A model generated the notes under the pieces. It worked only from the letters and a program-made list of their open reading frames with translations, was not told where the DNA came from and made no database searches. This document shows positions 25,634 through 34,980 of a stretch of 64,000 bases of DNA, in pieces. Position numbers and translations under genes: made by a program. Origin of the DNA: Clostridium scatologenes (GTDB lineage Bacteria; Bacillota; Clostridia; Clostridiales; Clostridiaceae); the NCBI RefSeq assembly GCF_000968375.1, contig NZ_CP009933.1, forward strand, positions 4,774,001 to 4,838,000, written 5' to 3'. Position 1 is the first letter of the stretch, and each line of letters opens with the position of its first letter.

Positions 25634-26509
25634 TTAATACTCCAATATGTAATTTATGAAAGTTTTTAATATAGGACTAACCTGTTTGTTCTTTTTTAGT
25701 ATGAATCCGATCTGCCATTTGAAGGATTTATCGCTAAAGGGAATAAAGCAGGTGTTTTTTTCATTTATTTCATTGACAACATGTTCTACACATATAAATA
25801 TGCCTTTATTAAGATAAACTAAATTATTTAATAAATCAACTTCAGAGGACTCGAAAATTATCTTTGGAATAAAACCTGCTTCTTTACATTTGCTAACTAC
25901 AAGGTGTCGGAGCTCAAAGTTCTTATCAAATACAATAAAATTTTCACTTTCTAAATCTTTAATGCTGATTTCTTTTTTCTGAGATAACGGATTTTTAGTA
26001 TTCACAATGAGATATAATTTCTCTGACTTAATAGGAATGAAATCTATATTTGTTAAATTGGATGGCATTAGACTACATCCTATATTAAAAATTCCTCTCT
26101 TTACGTGACGCTCGCATATAAGATCTGCATATTCATGCTTTATAACTTTAATATCAGCATATGTATCACAAAAATCAATGAGAATATTAGGTGATAATGA
26201 TCGTAATACTCCAGGAGCAACGCATAAAGATATCGTACCTTTCTGAAGATTAAATTTCTCTTTAACTTCATTTGTTATTGATTCTAATTGCTCTAATAAA
26301 TATTTAGCTTTTTCAAGTAAAAAGTTTCCGGCATCGGTAAGCTCGATTCCCCTTGGAGTTCTATAAAATAACTGTATTCCAAGTTCATTTTCCAAATTTT
26401 TAATAGTTTTACTAAGAGCTTGTTGTGTTATAAAGAGGCTTTGAGATGCTAGTGTGAAGCTTTTATCCTCACAAACCTGTACAAAATATTTTAACTGTTT
26501 CATATCCAT
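25634..26509 (-). CDS. LysR-family regulator
   Basis: A 291-residue LTTR: winged helix in residues 1-60 (MKQLKYFVQVCEDKSFTLASQSLFITQQALSKTIKNLENELG) and a periplasmic-binding-protein-like effector domain after it. I prefer the ATG at 26509 (MDMKQLKYF) after AAGGGG; the frame is open further upstream, but LTTRs begin directly at this helix. It converges on the alcohol dehydrogenase and shares its upstream gap with the end of the 2-hydroxyacid dehydrogenase, so its target is uncertain. Confidence 0.88.
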   Translation of the reverse strand: MDMKQLKYFVQVCEDKSFTLASQSLFITQQALSKTIKNLENELGIQLFYRTPRGIELTDAGNFLLEKAKYLLEQLESITNEVKEKFNLQKGTISLCVAPGVLRSLSPNILIDFCDTYADIKVIKHEYADLICERHVKRGIFNIGCSLMPSNLTNIDFIPIKSEKLYLIVNTKNPLSQKKEISIKDLESENFIVFDKNFELRHLVVSKCKEAGFIPKIIFESSEVDLLNNLVYLNKGIFICVEHVVNEINEKNTCFIPFSDKSFKWQIGFILKKNKQVSPILKTFINYILEY

Positions 26510-26889
26510 AAATTTTAACAACCCCTTTGCATTAAAATAGTAAGCCTTGAGTATAAATCTTATCATCATTTCAATACTTAGTAGAATAGAAAACGTTATT
26601 ACTTAAATTTTAACAGGTTCATTTGATAATTTATTATACCATAAAAATCATACAGTATAAATTCTAGCATCTTTGTTTTTATACAGGTTAAAAATTACTG
26701 AGATAACGTAAGCATCAAAGAATTCTAATTAAGGAATTAATTAATACATGTTAAACATAGATAAAGTGTATACAGTTTATTTAGCCTGTGGCTTCAATTG
26801 AAAACAGCACGTAATTCCATCTACTTCTCAGTATATAACACTCAGATACAAAGTAGAATAAAGGGCACTTATTTCTATTATACTAAAAC
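26510..26889. other. Gap of 380 bases without a gene
   Basis: AT-rich stretch holding the presumed LysR promoter (minus strand) and the 3' end region of the hydroxyacid dehydrogenase. I see no open frame with a ribosome site, no clear hairpin and no repeat. Confidence 0.5.
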
Positions 26890-27837
26890 TTATAATAACT
26901 CATTGAGATTGCTTTCAGGTTCTTCACCATTCTCTATGCGTTTTATATTATTCACAAAGAAATCATACCTTTTTTTGTGGAATTTCAGGCCGTCAGGCAT
27001 ACCTGATGTATGTGGAGTAAGTATTACATTGCTAAGATTCCGGAGCTCACTGTCAATTGGAAGTGGTTCAGATTCAAACACATCCAGGCATGCGCCTGAA
27101 ATGTCCCTGTTTTTTAATGCATCTATCAAGTCTCTTTCATTGACAATCCCGCCTCGGGCTGTATTGATAAAAAGTGCGGTATTTTTCATTTTCTTGAATA
27201 CTTCTTTGTTGATCAGCTGTTTAGTCTGCTGATTTAAGGACACATGTACACTTAATATGTCCGATGTGCTTACAAGGGTATCGAAATCCATCATTTTCAC
27301 AAAAGTGTCAGACTGTACAACGGAATTTCTAGCATAAGCTAGCACGTTTATATCAAAAGCCTTGCAAAACTCAGCTACTTTTTTACCGACGGAGCCCAAG
27401 CCGATAATTCCAATGGTTTTGCCTTTTAATTCACTCCCTGTATAGTTCAATTGATTTTCATCCATCTTGTTTTTCATAAAAGAATCAAGAAACGGTATGT
27501 TTTTATAATAAGAGAATATCAGTGCCATTACGTGCTCAGCCACTGCCTGTGAATTCACTCCTGCAGCATTGGCCACCCAAATACCAAATTGCGTGCAGGC
27601 ATTGATATCTACATTATCAAATCCAGCACCAGTCTGTACCAATTTTAATTTTTTTGCGATAGAAAGCAGGCTGATATCCACTTTAATATGTTCAGGTATG
27701 ATTACCTGGCAATCTTCAATATGATGCAGCATTTCTTTTCCTGGTGGGACAATTACAATGTCCCAGTCTTCTGGAAAATGCCTTACAATATTTGATTTTG
27801 AGGTCTCGGTAAAATATCCAACTATGAGAATCTTCAT
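26890..27837 (-). CDS. D-isomer-specific 2-hydroxyacid dehydrogenase
   Basis: NAD-dependent dehydrogenase of the PGDH/hydroxypyruvate-reductase family, 315 residues. Seen: the substrate loop VQTGAGFDNVDI, the Rossmann motif GKTIGIIGLGSVGKKV, Arg in NTARGGIVNE, Glu in FESEPLP and the catalytic His in LTPHTSGMP. I use the ATG at 27837 after AAAGGTGG. Base composition is clearly richer in GC than neighbouring genes, suggesting acquisition. Just upstream lie only gene fragments, so it is probably the last intact member of a deleted operon. The substrate is unknown. Confidence 0.88.
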   Translation of the reverse strand: MKILIVGYFTETSKSNIVRHFPEDWDIVIVPPGKEMLHHIEDCQVIIPEHIKVDISLLSIAKKLKLVQTGAGFDNVDINACTQFGIWVANAAGVNSQAVAEHVMALIFSYYKNIPFLDSFMKNKMDENQLNYTGSELKGKTIGIIGLGSVGKKVAEFCKAFDINVLAYARNSVVQSDTFVKMMDFDTLVSTSDILSVHVSLNQQTKQLINKEVFKKMKNTALFINTARGGIVNERDLIDALKNRDISGACLDVFESEPLPIDSELRNLSNVILTPHTSGMPDGLKFHKKRYDFFVNNIKRIENGEEPESNLNELL

Positions 27838-27863
27838 TGCTAAACCACCTTTCATATCTACCT

Positions 27864-27999
27864 ATATTCATAAAATTCATTTTCGTGTACTTTTTTGATA
27901 CAGTCATCAATGTCGTTTATTTGTTTCTTAGCCTGTTCAGAGTTAGGTTCACAATAATGCATAATATAATTGAGTAGTGCAGTACACTATTTCAGGAGA
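27864..27999 (-). pseudogene. C-terminal fragment of a deleted gene
   Basis: On the minus strand two frames give KSPEIVYCTTQLYYALL and then HYCEPNSEQAKKQINDIDDCIKKVHENEFYEYR before a stop, ending just ahead of the dehydrogenase gene. There is no start. It looks like the frameshifted tail of a lost upstream gene. I do not recognise the family. Confidence 0.45.
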
Positions 28000-28148
28000 T
28001 TTTTTTGTATGCACGCATAGGTCGCATCTCCTTTAATCAAGACATTTATCTGTCTTTAGAGTATCACCTCAATAATATTTTGTAAAATATGAATAATATC
28101 ATATAATCATTAGTAAATAATTAACTATATGGAATGGTTTCTTATCCT

Positions 28149-28190
28149 TTAATCCTTTGGTAATACTTTAATTACTGCACTTGCATTCAT
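28149..28190 (-). pseudogene. N-terminal stub resembling a thiamine-binding (MTH1187/DUF77) protein
   Basis: Behind a strong TTAGGAGGATAAAAAA the minus strand encodes MNASAVIKVLPKD and a stop. The opening MNAS-x-I-x-VLP is how MTH1187-type thiamine-binding proteins begin. Only 13 codons remain, so this is a decayed start with an intact ribosome site. Confidence 0.45.
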
Positions 28191-28222
28191 TTTTTTATCC
28201 TCCTAAATTTTATCTATGTACA

Positions 28223-28277
28223 AAAAAAGCATAGAAAGTAAGTACACCCGTGGTTGTGTACTTTTTTATGCTTTTTT
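28223..28277. terminator. Long stem-loop ahead of the rhamnose operon
   Basis: Outer arms AAAAAAGCATA and TATGCTTTTTT enclose inner arms AAGTACAC and GTGTACTT. It is flanked by A and T runs, so it could end transcription in both directions. It insulates rhaB from the gene remnants on the other strand. Confidence 0.55.
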
Positions 28278-28419
28278 AAACTCGTAAAAAAGATAAATAT
28301 TGAACGGATTTTGATAATGAGTAAACCTTTTTATGATACTGTGATAACGATTAATTGAAGATATAATTGAATTCAGAGAATGAAAGTTAGTATGTATTTT
28401 TAATAAGGAGTTATAAGTT

Positions 28420-29835
28420 ATGGAATATTATTTGGGTATAGATATTGGTGCCTCCAGTGGAAGACACATTTTATCTCATATAGAAAATGGAAGATTGCAA
28501 ATTGAAGAAATATATAGGTTTGAAAACGGAATAAAAAAAGTAAATGGTGAATATTGCTGGGACGTTGAGAAATTATTCAGTGAAGTTAAAAATGGAATAA
28601 AAAAGTGCAGGACTATTGGTAAAATTCCAAAGACTATAGGAATAGATACTTGGGGTGTTGATTTTGTGCTGTTGGATGAAAAGGATAACTTAATAGGAAA
28701 TGCAGTATCATACAGGGACGACAGGACTGAAGGCTTTATGGAAAAAGCTTTTGAAAAAATACCGAAAGATATGCTCTATTTATATACTGGAATTCAATTT
28801 CAGAGATTTAATACATTGTATCAATTGCTTTCTATAAAGGAAAAACATAGTGATTATCTTAAGAGAGCAAAGACCTTTTTAATGATTCCTGATTATTTGA
28901 ATTTTTTACTTACAGATAAAAAAACGGCAGAGTATACTAATGCCTCTACAACTCAGCTTTTGAGTTCTTTTGATAAAACTTGGGATTACAATATTTTGGA
29001 TACCTTTGGAATAAATAAAAATATGTTTCCTGAAATAAGGCTTCCTAAAACAAAATTGGGAGGGTTAAGAAAAGAATTTGTTGAAGAGTTTGGCTTTGAT
29101 TCAGAAGTTATATTGGCAGCATCACATGATACAGGATCAGCTTTTATAGCTTCAGTATGTAATGATGATGACAGTATATTTTTAAGCTCTGGAACGTGGT
29201 CACTCATCGGTGTTGAAAACCATTTTCCAATATGTGTTCCCCAAGCTATGGATTACAATTTTACAAATGAAGGTGGAATCGATTATAGATATAGATTTTT
29301 GAAAAATATAATGGGTCTTTGGATTATTCAAGAAGTTAGACGAAATATTGATAATAAATACAGTTTTGCAGAAATAGCAGAGATAGCCAGAAAATATAGA
29401 AATTTTAAATCAATAATCAATGTAGATGATGACAGATTTTTGAAACCTAAAAATATGATCCAGGAAATAAAGAATTATTGTGCTGAGACAAACCAGGATA
29501 TCCCAGAGGATATAGGTGAAATTGCATTTTGTGTTTTCAATAGTTTGGCTTACAGTTATAAATCTTCAGTAGAATGCCTAGAGGAAATATTTGAAAAAAA
29601 ATTTAAAAGTATAAATATTTTCGGTGGAGGTTGTAAAAATGATTTATTAAATGAATTAGTTGCAGAGGTAACTGGGAAAACAGTTTTTGCAGGACCATCA
29701 GAAGCAACTGCAATAGGAAATATTTCAGCACAGATATTAAGTCTTGGGATATGTAAAAATTTAAGTGAAGTAAGACAATTAATAAAAAAATCTTTTGATA
29801 TAAAAAAATTCAATAAACAATTGGAGGTAAATTAA
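28420..29835 (+). CDS. rhaB: L-rhamnulokinase
   Basis: Phosphorylates L-rhamnulose to L-rhamnulose 1-phosphate; FGGY-kinase fold, 471 residues. Diagnostic segments: IDIGASSGRHIL (first phosphate loop), TIGIDTWGVDFVLLD, HDTGSAFIA, LSSGTWSLIG, and NIFGGGCKNDLLNELVAEVTGK in the ATP domain. The ATG follows AAGGAG. First gene of the rha operon, with the isomerase one base behind its stop. Confidence 0.95.
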   Translation: MEYYLGIDIGASSGRHILSHIENGRLQIEEIYRFENGIKKVNGEYCWDVEKLFSEVKNGIKKCRTIGKIPKTIGIDTWGVDFVLLDEKDNLIGNAVSYRDDRTEGFMEKAFEKIPKDMLYLYTGIQFQRFNTLYQLLSIKEKHSDYLKRAKTFLMIPDYLNFLLTDKKTAEYTNASTTQLLSSFDKTWDYNILDTFGINKNMFPEIRLPKTKLGGLRKEFVEEFGFDSEVILAASHDTGSAFIASVCNDDDSIFLSSGTWSLIGVENHFPICVPQAMDYNFTNEGGIDYRYRFLKNIMGLWIIQEVRRNIDNKYSFAEIAEIARKYRNFKSIINVDDDRFLKPKNMIQEIKNYCAETNQDIPEDIGEIAFCVFNSLAYSYKSSVECLEEIFEKKFKSINIFGGGCKNDLLNELVAEVTGKTVFAGPSEATAIGNISAQILSLGICKNLSEVRQLIKKSFDIKKFNKQLEVN

Positions 29836-31092
29836 ATGAGTATTAAGGAAAAATATGAATTGGCAAAGAAGGAATATGAAAAATGGGGAATAGATGTTGA
29901 TAAAGCTTTAGAAGATCTTAAAAAAGTAAAGATATCAATACACTGTTGGCAAGGCGATGATATTGCAGGATTTGAAGTGAATCAAAAAGAATTGTCAGGA
30001 GGAATTGCAGCGACTGGAAATTATCCAGGTAAAGCAAGAAATGCAGAAGAACTTAGAAAAGATCTTGATAAGGCTCTTAGTCTTATTCCTGGAAAACATA
30101 AAGTCAATCTTCATGCAATATATGCTGAAACTGATGGAAAGTTTGTAGATAGGGATGAGATAAAACCTGAACATTTTAAAAACTGGGTTTCATGGGCCAA
30201 GAAAAATGGATTGGGACTTGATTTTAACCCTACAATATTTTCTCATGAAAAGGCAGACGATGGTCTTACACTTTCTCATCCCAGCAAAGAAATTCGTGAT
30301 TTTTGGATAAGGCACTGTATTGCTTCGAGAAAAATTGGAGAATACCTTGGAAAAGAACTTGGACAACCTTCTTTGACAAATCTATGGATACCAGATGGAT
30401 ATAAAGATATTCCAAGTGACAGACTTGGGCCAAGACAGCGTCTTAAAGATTCTTTAGAACAAATATTTAAAGAAAAAATAGATAAAAAATACAATCTTGA
30501 TTCTGTAGAATCAAAGGTTTTTGGAATAGGAGCTGAATCTTATACAGTTGGTTCAAGTGAATTTTATATGAACTTTGCGGCTAAAAATGATGTATTGTGC
30601 TTAATGGATACAGGACATTATCATCCTACAGAAGTAGTTTCAGATAAAATTTCCTCAATGCTTTTATTCTCAGATAAAGTTGCTCTTCATGTAAGTAGAC
30701 CGGTTCGTTGGGACAGCGACCACGTTATAGTTTTGGATGATGAGCTTAAAGAACTTGCAAAGGAAATAGTAAGAAATGATGCTCTTGATAGAGTAATAAT
30801 AGGTCTTGATTTCTTTGATGCAAGCATAAATAGAATAGCTGCTTGGACTATTGGAACAAGAAATATGATAAAAGCACTTTTAAATGCCATGCTTCTTCCA
30901 AATAGAAAATTAAAGGAACTTCAAGATGAAGGAAATTATACTGATAGACTTGCCTTAATGGAAGAATTCAAGACATATCCAATGGGTGATATATGGGATT
31001 ATTATTGTAAGGTAAATAATGTACCTGTTAAAGAAGCATGGATTGATGAAGTTAAAAACTATGAGAAAGAGGAATTGTCAAAGAGAAAGTAG
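29836..31092 (+). CDS. rhaA: L-rhamnose isomerase
   Basis: Converts L-rhamnose to L-rhamnulose in the cytosol; metal-dependent TIM barrel, 418 residues as usual. Family segments include KISIHCWQGDDIAGFE, LDFNPTIFSHEKADDGLTLSHPS, LWIPDGYKDIPSDR and LMDTGHYHPTEVVSDKIS, which carry the metal and substrate ligands. It starts immediately after rhaB (ribosome site GGAGG inside the end of rhaB), so the two are translationally coupled. Confidence 0.96.
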   Translation: MSIKEKYELAKKEYEKWGIDVDKALEDLKKVKISIHCWQGDDIAGFEVNQKELSGGIAATGNYPGKARNAEELRKDLDKALSLIPGKHKVNLHAIYAETDGKFVDRDEIKPEHFKNWVSWAKKNGLGLDFNPTIFSHEKADDGLTLSHPSKEIRDFWIRHCIASRKIGEYLGKELGQPSLTNLWIPDGYKDIPSDRLGPRQRLKDSLEQIFKEKIDKKYNLDSVESKVFGIGAESYTVGSSEFYMNFAAKNDVLCLMDTGHYHPTEVVSDKISSMLLFSDKVALHVSRPVRWDSDHVIVLDDELKELAKEIVRNDALDRVIIGLDFFDASINRIAAWTIGTRNMIKALLNAMLLPNRKLKELQDEGNYTDRLALMEEFKTYPMGDIWDYYCKVNNVPVKEAWIDEVKNYEKEELSKRK

Positions 31093-31100
31093 GGATAAGA

Positions 31101-31922
31101 ATGAAAGTTGAAGATGTAAAATTTGTAAAAGATTATATAAAGATAACTTATGATGCATGGCTTAAAGGATGGCATGAACGAAATGGAGGAAACTTGAGTT
31201 ATAGGATAGGAGAAGATGAAATAAAAGATGTGAAGAATCAACTTAGCGAAAACTCTGAGTTTGTTCCAATAGGAGTATCTGTTCCTAATTTGGCTAATGA
31301 ATATTTTCTTGTAACCGGAAGCGGAAAATATATGAGGAATGTAATACTTGATCCTGAAGCTAATATAGGCATAGCAAAGATAGATGATAAAGGTGAAAAC
31401 TACAAGATAGTTTGGGGACTTTTAAATGGTGCAAAACCTACAAGTGAATTTACTTCTCATCTCATGAGTCATTCAGTAAAGAAAGAAGCTACAGGCGGAA
31501 AAAACAAAGTCATATATCATTCTCATACTACTAATTTGATTGCACTTACTTTTGTCTTGCCGCTTGATAGCAAGGTGTTTACAAGGGAACTTTGGGAAAT
31601 GGCAACAGAATGTCCTGTAGTATTTCCTTCAGGAGTTGGAGTTGTACCCTGGATGGTTCCTGGTGGAGCGGCAATTGCAAGAGAAACCAGTAAGCTGATG
31701 GAAGAATTTGACGTAGTAATATGGGCTCATCATGGAACTTTTGTTGCAGGTGAGAACTTAGATCTTGCATTCGGACTTATGGATACAGTGGAAAAATCAG
31801 CGGAAATTCTTGTAAAAGTATTGTCAATGGGTGGAAAAAAACAGACTATAACTGCAGATAATTTTAGAGATCTTGCAAAAGGATTTGATGTAATTTTACC
31901 TGAAAAATTTCTATATAAGTAG
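31101..31922 (+). CDS. rhaD: L-rhamnulose-1-phosphate aldolase
   Basis: Class II zinc aldolase that splits rhamnulose 1-phosphate into dihydroxyacetone phosphate and L-lactaldehyde; 273 residues. Zinc ligands are visible in VIYHSHTTNLIAL and WAHHGTFV, and the phosphate pocket in WHERNGGNLSYR and VTGSGKYMRN. Starts 8 bases after rhaA. Confidence 0.95.
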   Translation: MKVEDVKFVKDYIKITYDAWLKGWHERNGGNLSYRIGEDEIKDVKNQLSENSEFVPIGVSVPNLANEYFLVTGSGKYMRNVILDPEANIGIAKIDDKGENYKIVWGLLNGAKPTSEFTSHLMSHSVKKEATGGKNKVIYHSHTTNLIALTFVLPLDSKVFTRELWEMATECPVVFPSGVGVVPWMVPGGAAIARETSKLMEEFDVVIWAHHGTFVAGENLDLAFGLMDTVEKSAEILVKVLSMGGKKQTITADNFRDLAKGFDVILPEKFLYK

Positions 31923-31929
31923 TTTTTAT

Positions 31930-31958
31930 ATTCTGCATCATATAGTTTGATGCAGAAT
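31930..31958 (+). other. Intercistronic hairpin between rhaD and rhaM
   Basis: Perfect 11-base arms (ATTCTGCATCA and complement) with a 7-base loop. GCTATTGAAT follows instead of a T run, so this is more likely an mRNA-stability or processing hairpin than a full terminator. Confidence 0.55.
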
Positions 31959-32000
31959 GCTATTGAATAATTATGAAATTAAAAAATTGGAGGGATAGAA

Positions 32001-32315
32001 TTGGTTAGAAAAGGAATTGTAATGAAGGTATATAAAGGTTTTCATGAAGAATATCAGAGAAGACACAGTCAAATTTGGCCTGAAATGGTTAACATGATAC
32101 ATGAATATGGTGCAAAGAACTATTCCATTTTTCTTGATAAAAAAACTAACACTTTATTTGGTTATATTGAAATAGAAGACGAGGAAAAATGGAATAAAAG
32201 TTCAGAAACAGAAATATGCCAAAAATGGTGGGCTTATATGAAGGACATAATGAAAACGAATGCAGATAACAGTCCTGTATCGGTTGATTTAAAAGAAGTA
32301 TTTCATATGGATTAA
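32001..32315 (+). CDS. rhaM: L-rhamnose mutarotase
   Basis: Interconverts alpha and beta anomers of L-rhamnose so that the isomerase gets its preferred form. 104 residues, the normal size, with HEEYQRRHSQIWPEM, GAKNYSIFLD, CQKWWAYMKDIM and DNSPVSVDLKEVF, which are conserved in RhaM/YiiL. The start is a TTG at 32001 after GGAGGG; it gives the family's usual MVRKGIVM opening. The MFS permease follows 17 bases on. Confidence 0.93.
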   Translation: MVRKGIVMKVYKGFHEEYQRRHSQIWPEMVNMIHEYGAKNYSIFLDKKTNTLFGYIEIEDEEKWNKSSETEICQKWWAYMKDIMKTNADNSPVSVDLKEVFHMD

Positions 32316-32332
32316 TAATTGGAGGGATTTAA

Positions 32333-33595
32333 GTGGCTAATGAAAAATCTAAATTTAAGGAAACAATAACTGTTTCTATGTCAAATTTTTTAGATGCAGG
32401 TGCAATTGTAGCAGGTGCAAGTGGATTAACATTATGGATGAATTACTTACATTTAAATGATATGGCACTTGGGCTTTTAGGAGCAGTTAGTGCAAATGGA
32501 TTTGGCGCAGCACTTGGAGCATTGATAGGTGGGCCTTTATCAGATAAATATGGACGGAAATTTATATATAGATATGATTTAATTGTATATATGATTGGAG
32601 TTTTATTTATAACTTTATCGATGAATTTTCCTATGCTTTTGATTGGATATATTATTACAGGTATAGCAGTAGGCGCAGTAGTTCCTGCATCATGGAGTTA
32701 TTTAGGAGAACAGGCTCCATCAGGAAAACGGTGTGCAAACATTGGATGGGGTCAATTTTCATGGGGATTTGCGCCTATGACTATATTTATCTTATCTATC
32801 TTTTTAAACAAACATGGACTTTTAGGAAACAGAATTATGTTTGGAATATTATTTGTAGTTGCACTTATTACATGGATTTTACAACAGCAGATTGAGGAAT
32901 CAAAAATTTGGACAGAACAAAAAGAAAAGGAGAAGTCCACAGGTTTCGTAAAAGCTCCTACTAGTGAAATATTTACAATAAAGGCAAATAGGCAAGCATT
33001 TATTCTTGCTGCAGGTACTTATACTTTATGGAATTTGGTTGCGGGACTACAGGGATACTTCCTACCATTCATTTTCAGCAAAATAGGCAACTTAAATAAT
33101 TTGCAATCAAATGCATTAAATATACTTATATGGTTTTTAACAATTTTATTTACTTATTTGGTATTCATAAGAAAAGGCGATGAATGGAATCGTAAAGTGG
33201 TGTTTTCAGTTGCATGTGTTATGGAAGTTTTAGCGTGGGCTGTTCTTGTATTTGCACCTATGGGTTGGGCTTCACTAATAATTTTTGATATTTTATGGGG
33301 AATTTCAGCAGGATTTAGTGCACAATGTTTCTTTGCATTATGGAGTGTTGAGTTGTTTAAGACTCAATATAGAGGAAAAGCGCAAGGAATTATATTTTTC
33401 TTAGTACGTGCTGGAGTTGGTATAGTTTCATTAGTTTTTCCAACTATGTTGACTGCATTTGGATTTCAAAAAACTGGATTGTTTTTGATTTCTGTTTTAG
33501 CTATCCAATTAGTAATTGGACTAGTTTATACTCCTGAAACTAGAGGAATGAGCGTTGAAGAAATAGAAAGACAAAGATATGTAAGCAGTTATTAA
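32333..33595 (+). CDS. MFS sugar permease, probable rhamnose transporter
   Basis: A 420-residue major facilitator with 12 membrane helices. The family signature between helices 2 and 3 is GGPLSDKYGRKFIYRYD, and PETRGMSVEEIERQ near the C-terminus matches the sugar-porter group. GTG start at 32333 after GGAGGG. Being last in the rha operon, it most likely imports L-rhamnose or a rhamnoside by proton symport, in place of RhaT or the RhaSPTQ ABC system found elsewhere. The substrate is inferred from context only. Confidence 0.85.
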   Translation: MANEKSKFKETITVSMSNFLDAGAIVAGASGLTLWMNYLHLNDMALGLLGAVSANGFGAALGALIGGPLSDKYGRKFIYRYDLIVYMIGVLFITLSMNFPMLLIGYIITGIAVGAVVPASWSYLGEQAPSGKRCANIGWGQFSWGFAPMTIFILSIFLNKHGLLGNRIMFGILFVVALITWILQQQIEESKIWTEQKEKEKSTGFVKAPTSEIFTIKANRQAFILAAGTYTLWNLVAGLQGYFLPFIFSKIGNLNNLQSNALNILIWFLTILFTYLVFIRKGDEWNRKVVFSVACVMEVLAWAVLVFAPMGWASLIIFDILWGISAGFSAQCFFALWSVELFKTQYRGKAQGIIFFLVRAGVGIVSLVFPTMLTAFGFQKTGLFLISVLAIQLVIGLVYTPETRGMSVEEIERQRYVSSY

Positions 33596-33635
33596 TAAGC
33601 TTTTAATAATTTATATTTTGAGTAACTAATTAGAA

Positions 33636-33700
33636 AGCTCTAGTACATTATGTTAATTTTATTAAGATAATAAGATTAATATAATATGCTAGAGTTTAAT
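33636..33700 (+). terminator. Long imperfect hairpin after the rha operon
   Basis: CTCTAG...ATTATGTTAA (from 33638) pairs with TTAATATAATATGCTAGAG (to about 33695) with a few mismatches and is followed by TTTAATT. It probably ends the rha transcript. The rest of the 376-base gap to the AraC gene (33701-33971) shows no gene or strong motif. Confidence 0.5.
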
Positions 33701-33971
33701 TAAAGGGTTAACTTTTATTATAGTTTTAGATACGATAGTATAGAACTATAATCAAAATTATGTGATTATTCAATTATTTTTTTAAAATTTTAAAGGTGGT
33801 AGTTCATATGATTTTTTATTATTTAGAGTTTTAAAATTCAAAAAAGTTCAAGAGGACCTATGACATAAATTTAAATTTTAGTGATAGAAAAGATAGCTTT
33901 AATAAAGTTAAGAAAATAAGTGTCTTGGAGTTAAGCTAAAGACTAATAATTTATATTAATGGGGTGATATT

Positions 33972-34967
33972 TTGAATGTTAGGGATCTTGATAAAAGTCT
34001 TAGAGAATTGAGTCCCAGCGAAATAAAACTTAAAAAATTATTAAAAAGTAAGAAGGATAAGGTAAAAATTGAAGAGTGTTTTTCAAATGAAATATTAAAA
34101 GATTATTGGGTTATTAATAACTCTAAACTTATGAAAAATTCAGAAGATATATCGATACATAAACATGATAGGTTTATTGAATTTAAGAAACACAGTCATG
34201 ATTATCTTGAAATGATGTTTGTTTATTCAGGAAGTATAAAGCAAACTATCGAAAATACGGATGTAGAAATAAAAAAAGGCGAAATACTTCTTATGGATAT
34301 GAATGTAGAACATAGTATAAAAGAAGCACAAGAAAATGATATAGCAATAAATGTTTTGATAAAAAAAGAATTCTTTAATTGGATATTTATGAATCAAATA
34401 GCAGATAACGATTTAATATCAAATTTTATTGTAAAAGCATTGTATAATAAAAACAAGTTTAGACAATTCCTGTATTTTAAAACTTCTAAAAATAGAAGAG
34501 TATGGGATTTCATGATAAATATATTGATTGAGTATTATGAAAATAAAAATGGCATGGAGACAGCTATAAGATCTTATATAGTACTAATTTTTAATGAACT
34601 CTTAAGATGTTATAATGAATATTTACCATCAAGTGTTATTAATAAAGTGGAGTCTAATATATGTGTAGAAATAGTTAAGTATATAGACAAAAATTATAAT
34701 GATTTAAATCTTAAAGATTTAGCTAATTATTTTAGTTATAGTACGGATTACATGGGAAAATTAATTAAAAAAGTTACTGGCAGTACTTTAACAGAATTAC
34801 AGAAAAAAATAAAATTGGATAAAGTAAAATATTTCTTAAAAAATTCTAATTTTCCAATAGAAGAAATAATTAGGGAAGTGGGATATTCCAACTTAAGCTA
34901 TTTTTATAAACAATTTAAAGAAGATGTTGGTATGACCCCTGATAAATATAGAAAAAATTTATTATAA
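33972..34967 (+). CDS. AraC-family regulator, probable rhamnose regulator
   Basis: A 331-residue activator: N-terminal cupin (residues about 65-130; IEFKKHSHDYLEMMFVYSG, KGEILLMDMNVEHSI) and two C-terminal AraC helix-turn-helix units (LNLKDLANYFSYSTDYMGKLIKK and IEEIIREVGYSNLSYFYKQFKEDVGMTPDKYRK). TTG start at 33972, five bases behind GGGGTG. Its place behind the rha operon suggests a RhaR/RhaS-like role, responding to L-rhamnose. I found no clear paired sites before rhaB by eye. Confidence 0.85.
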   Translation: MNVRDLDKSLRELSPSEIKLKKLLKSKKDKVKIEECFSNEILKDYWVINNSKLMKNSEDISIHKHDRFIEFKKHSHDYLEMMFVYSGSIKQTIENTDVEIKKGEILLMDMNVEHSIKEAQENDIAINVLIKKEFFNWIFMNQIADNDLISNFIVKALYNKNKFRQFLYFKTSKNRRVWDFMINILIEYYENKNGMETAIRSYIVLIFNELLRCYNEYLPSSVINKVESNICVEIVKYIDKNYNDLNLKDLANYFSYSTDYMGKLIKKVTGSTLTELQKKIKLDKVKYFLKNSNFPIEEIIREVGYSNLSYFYKQFKEDVGMTPDKYRKNLL

Positions 34968-34980
34968 TTTAACTTTTATA

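Noticed and set aside
28149..28190. Leader peptide gene for an attenuator
   Set aside because: The peptide matches the start of a known protein family and no hairpin follows on that strand, so a gene remnant is more likely.
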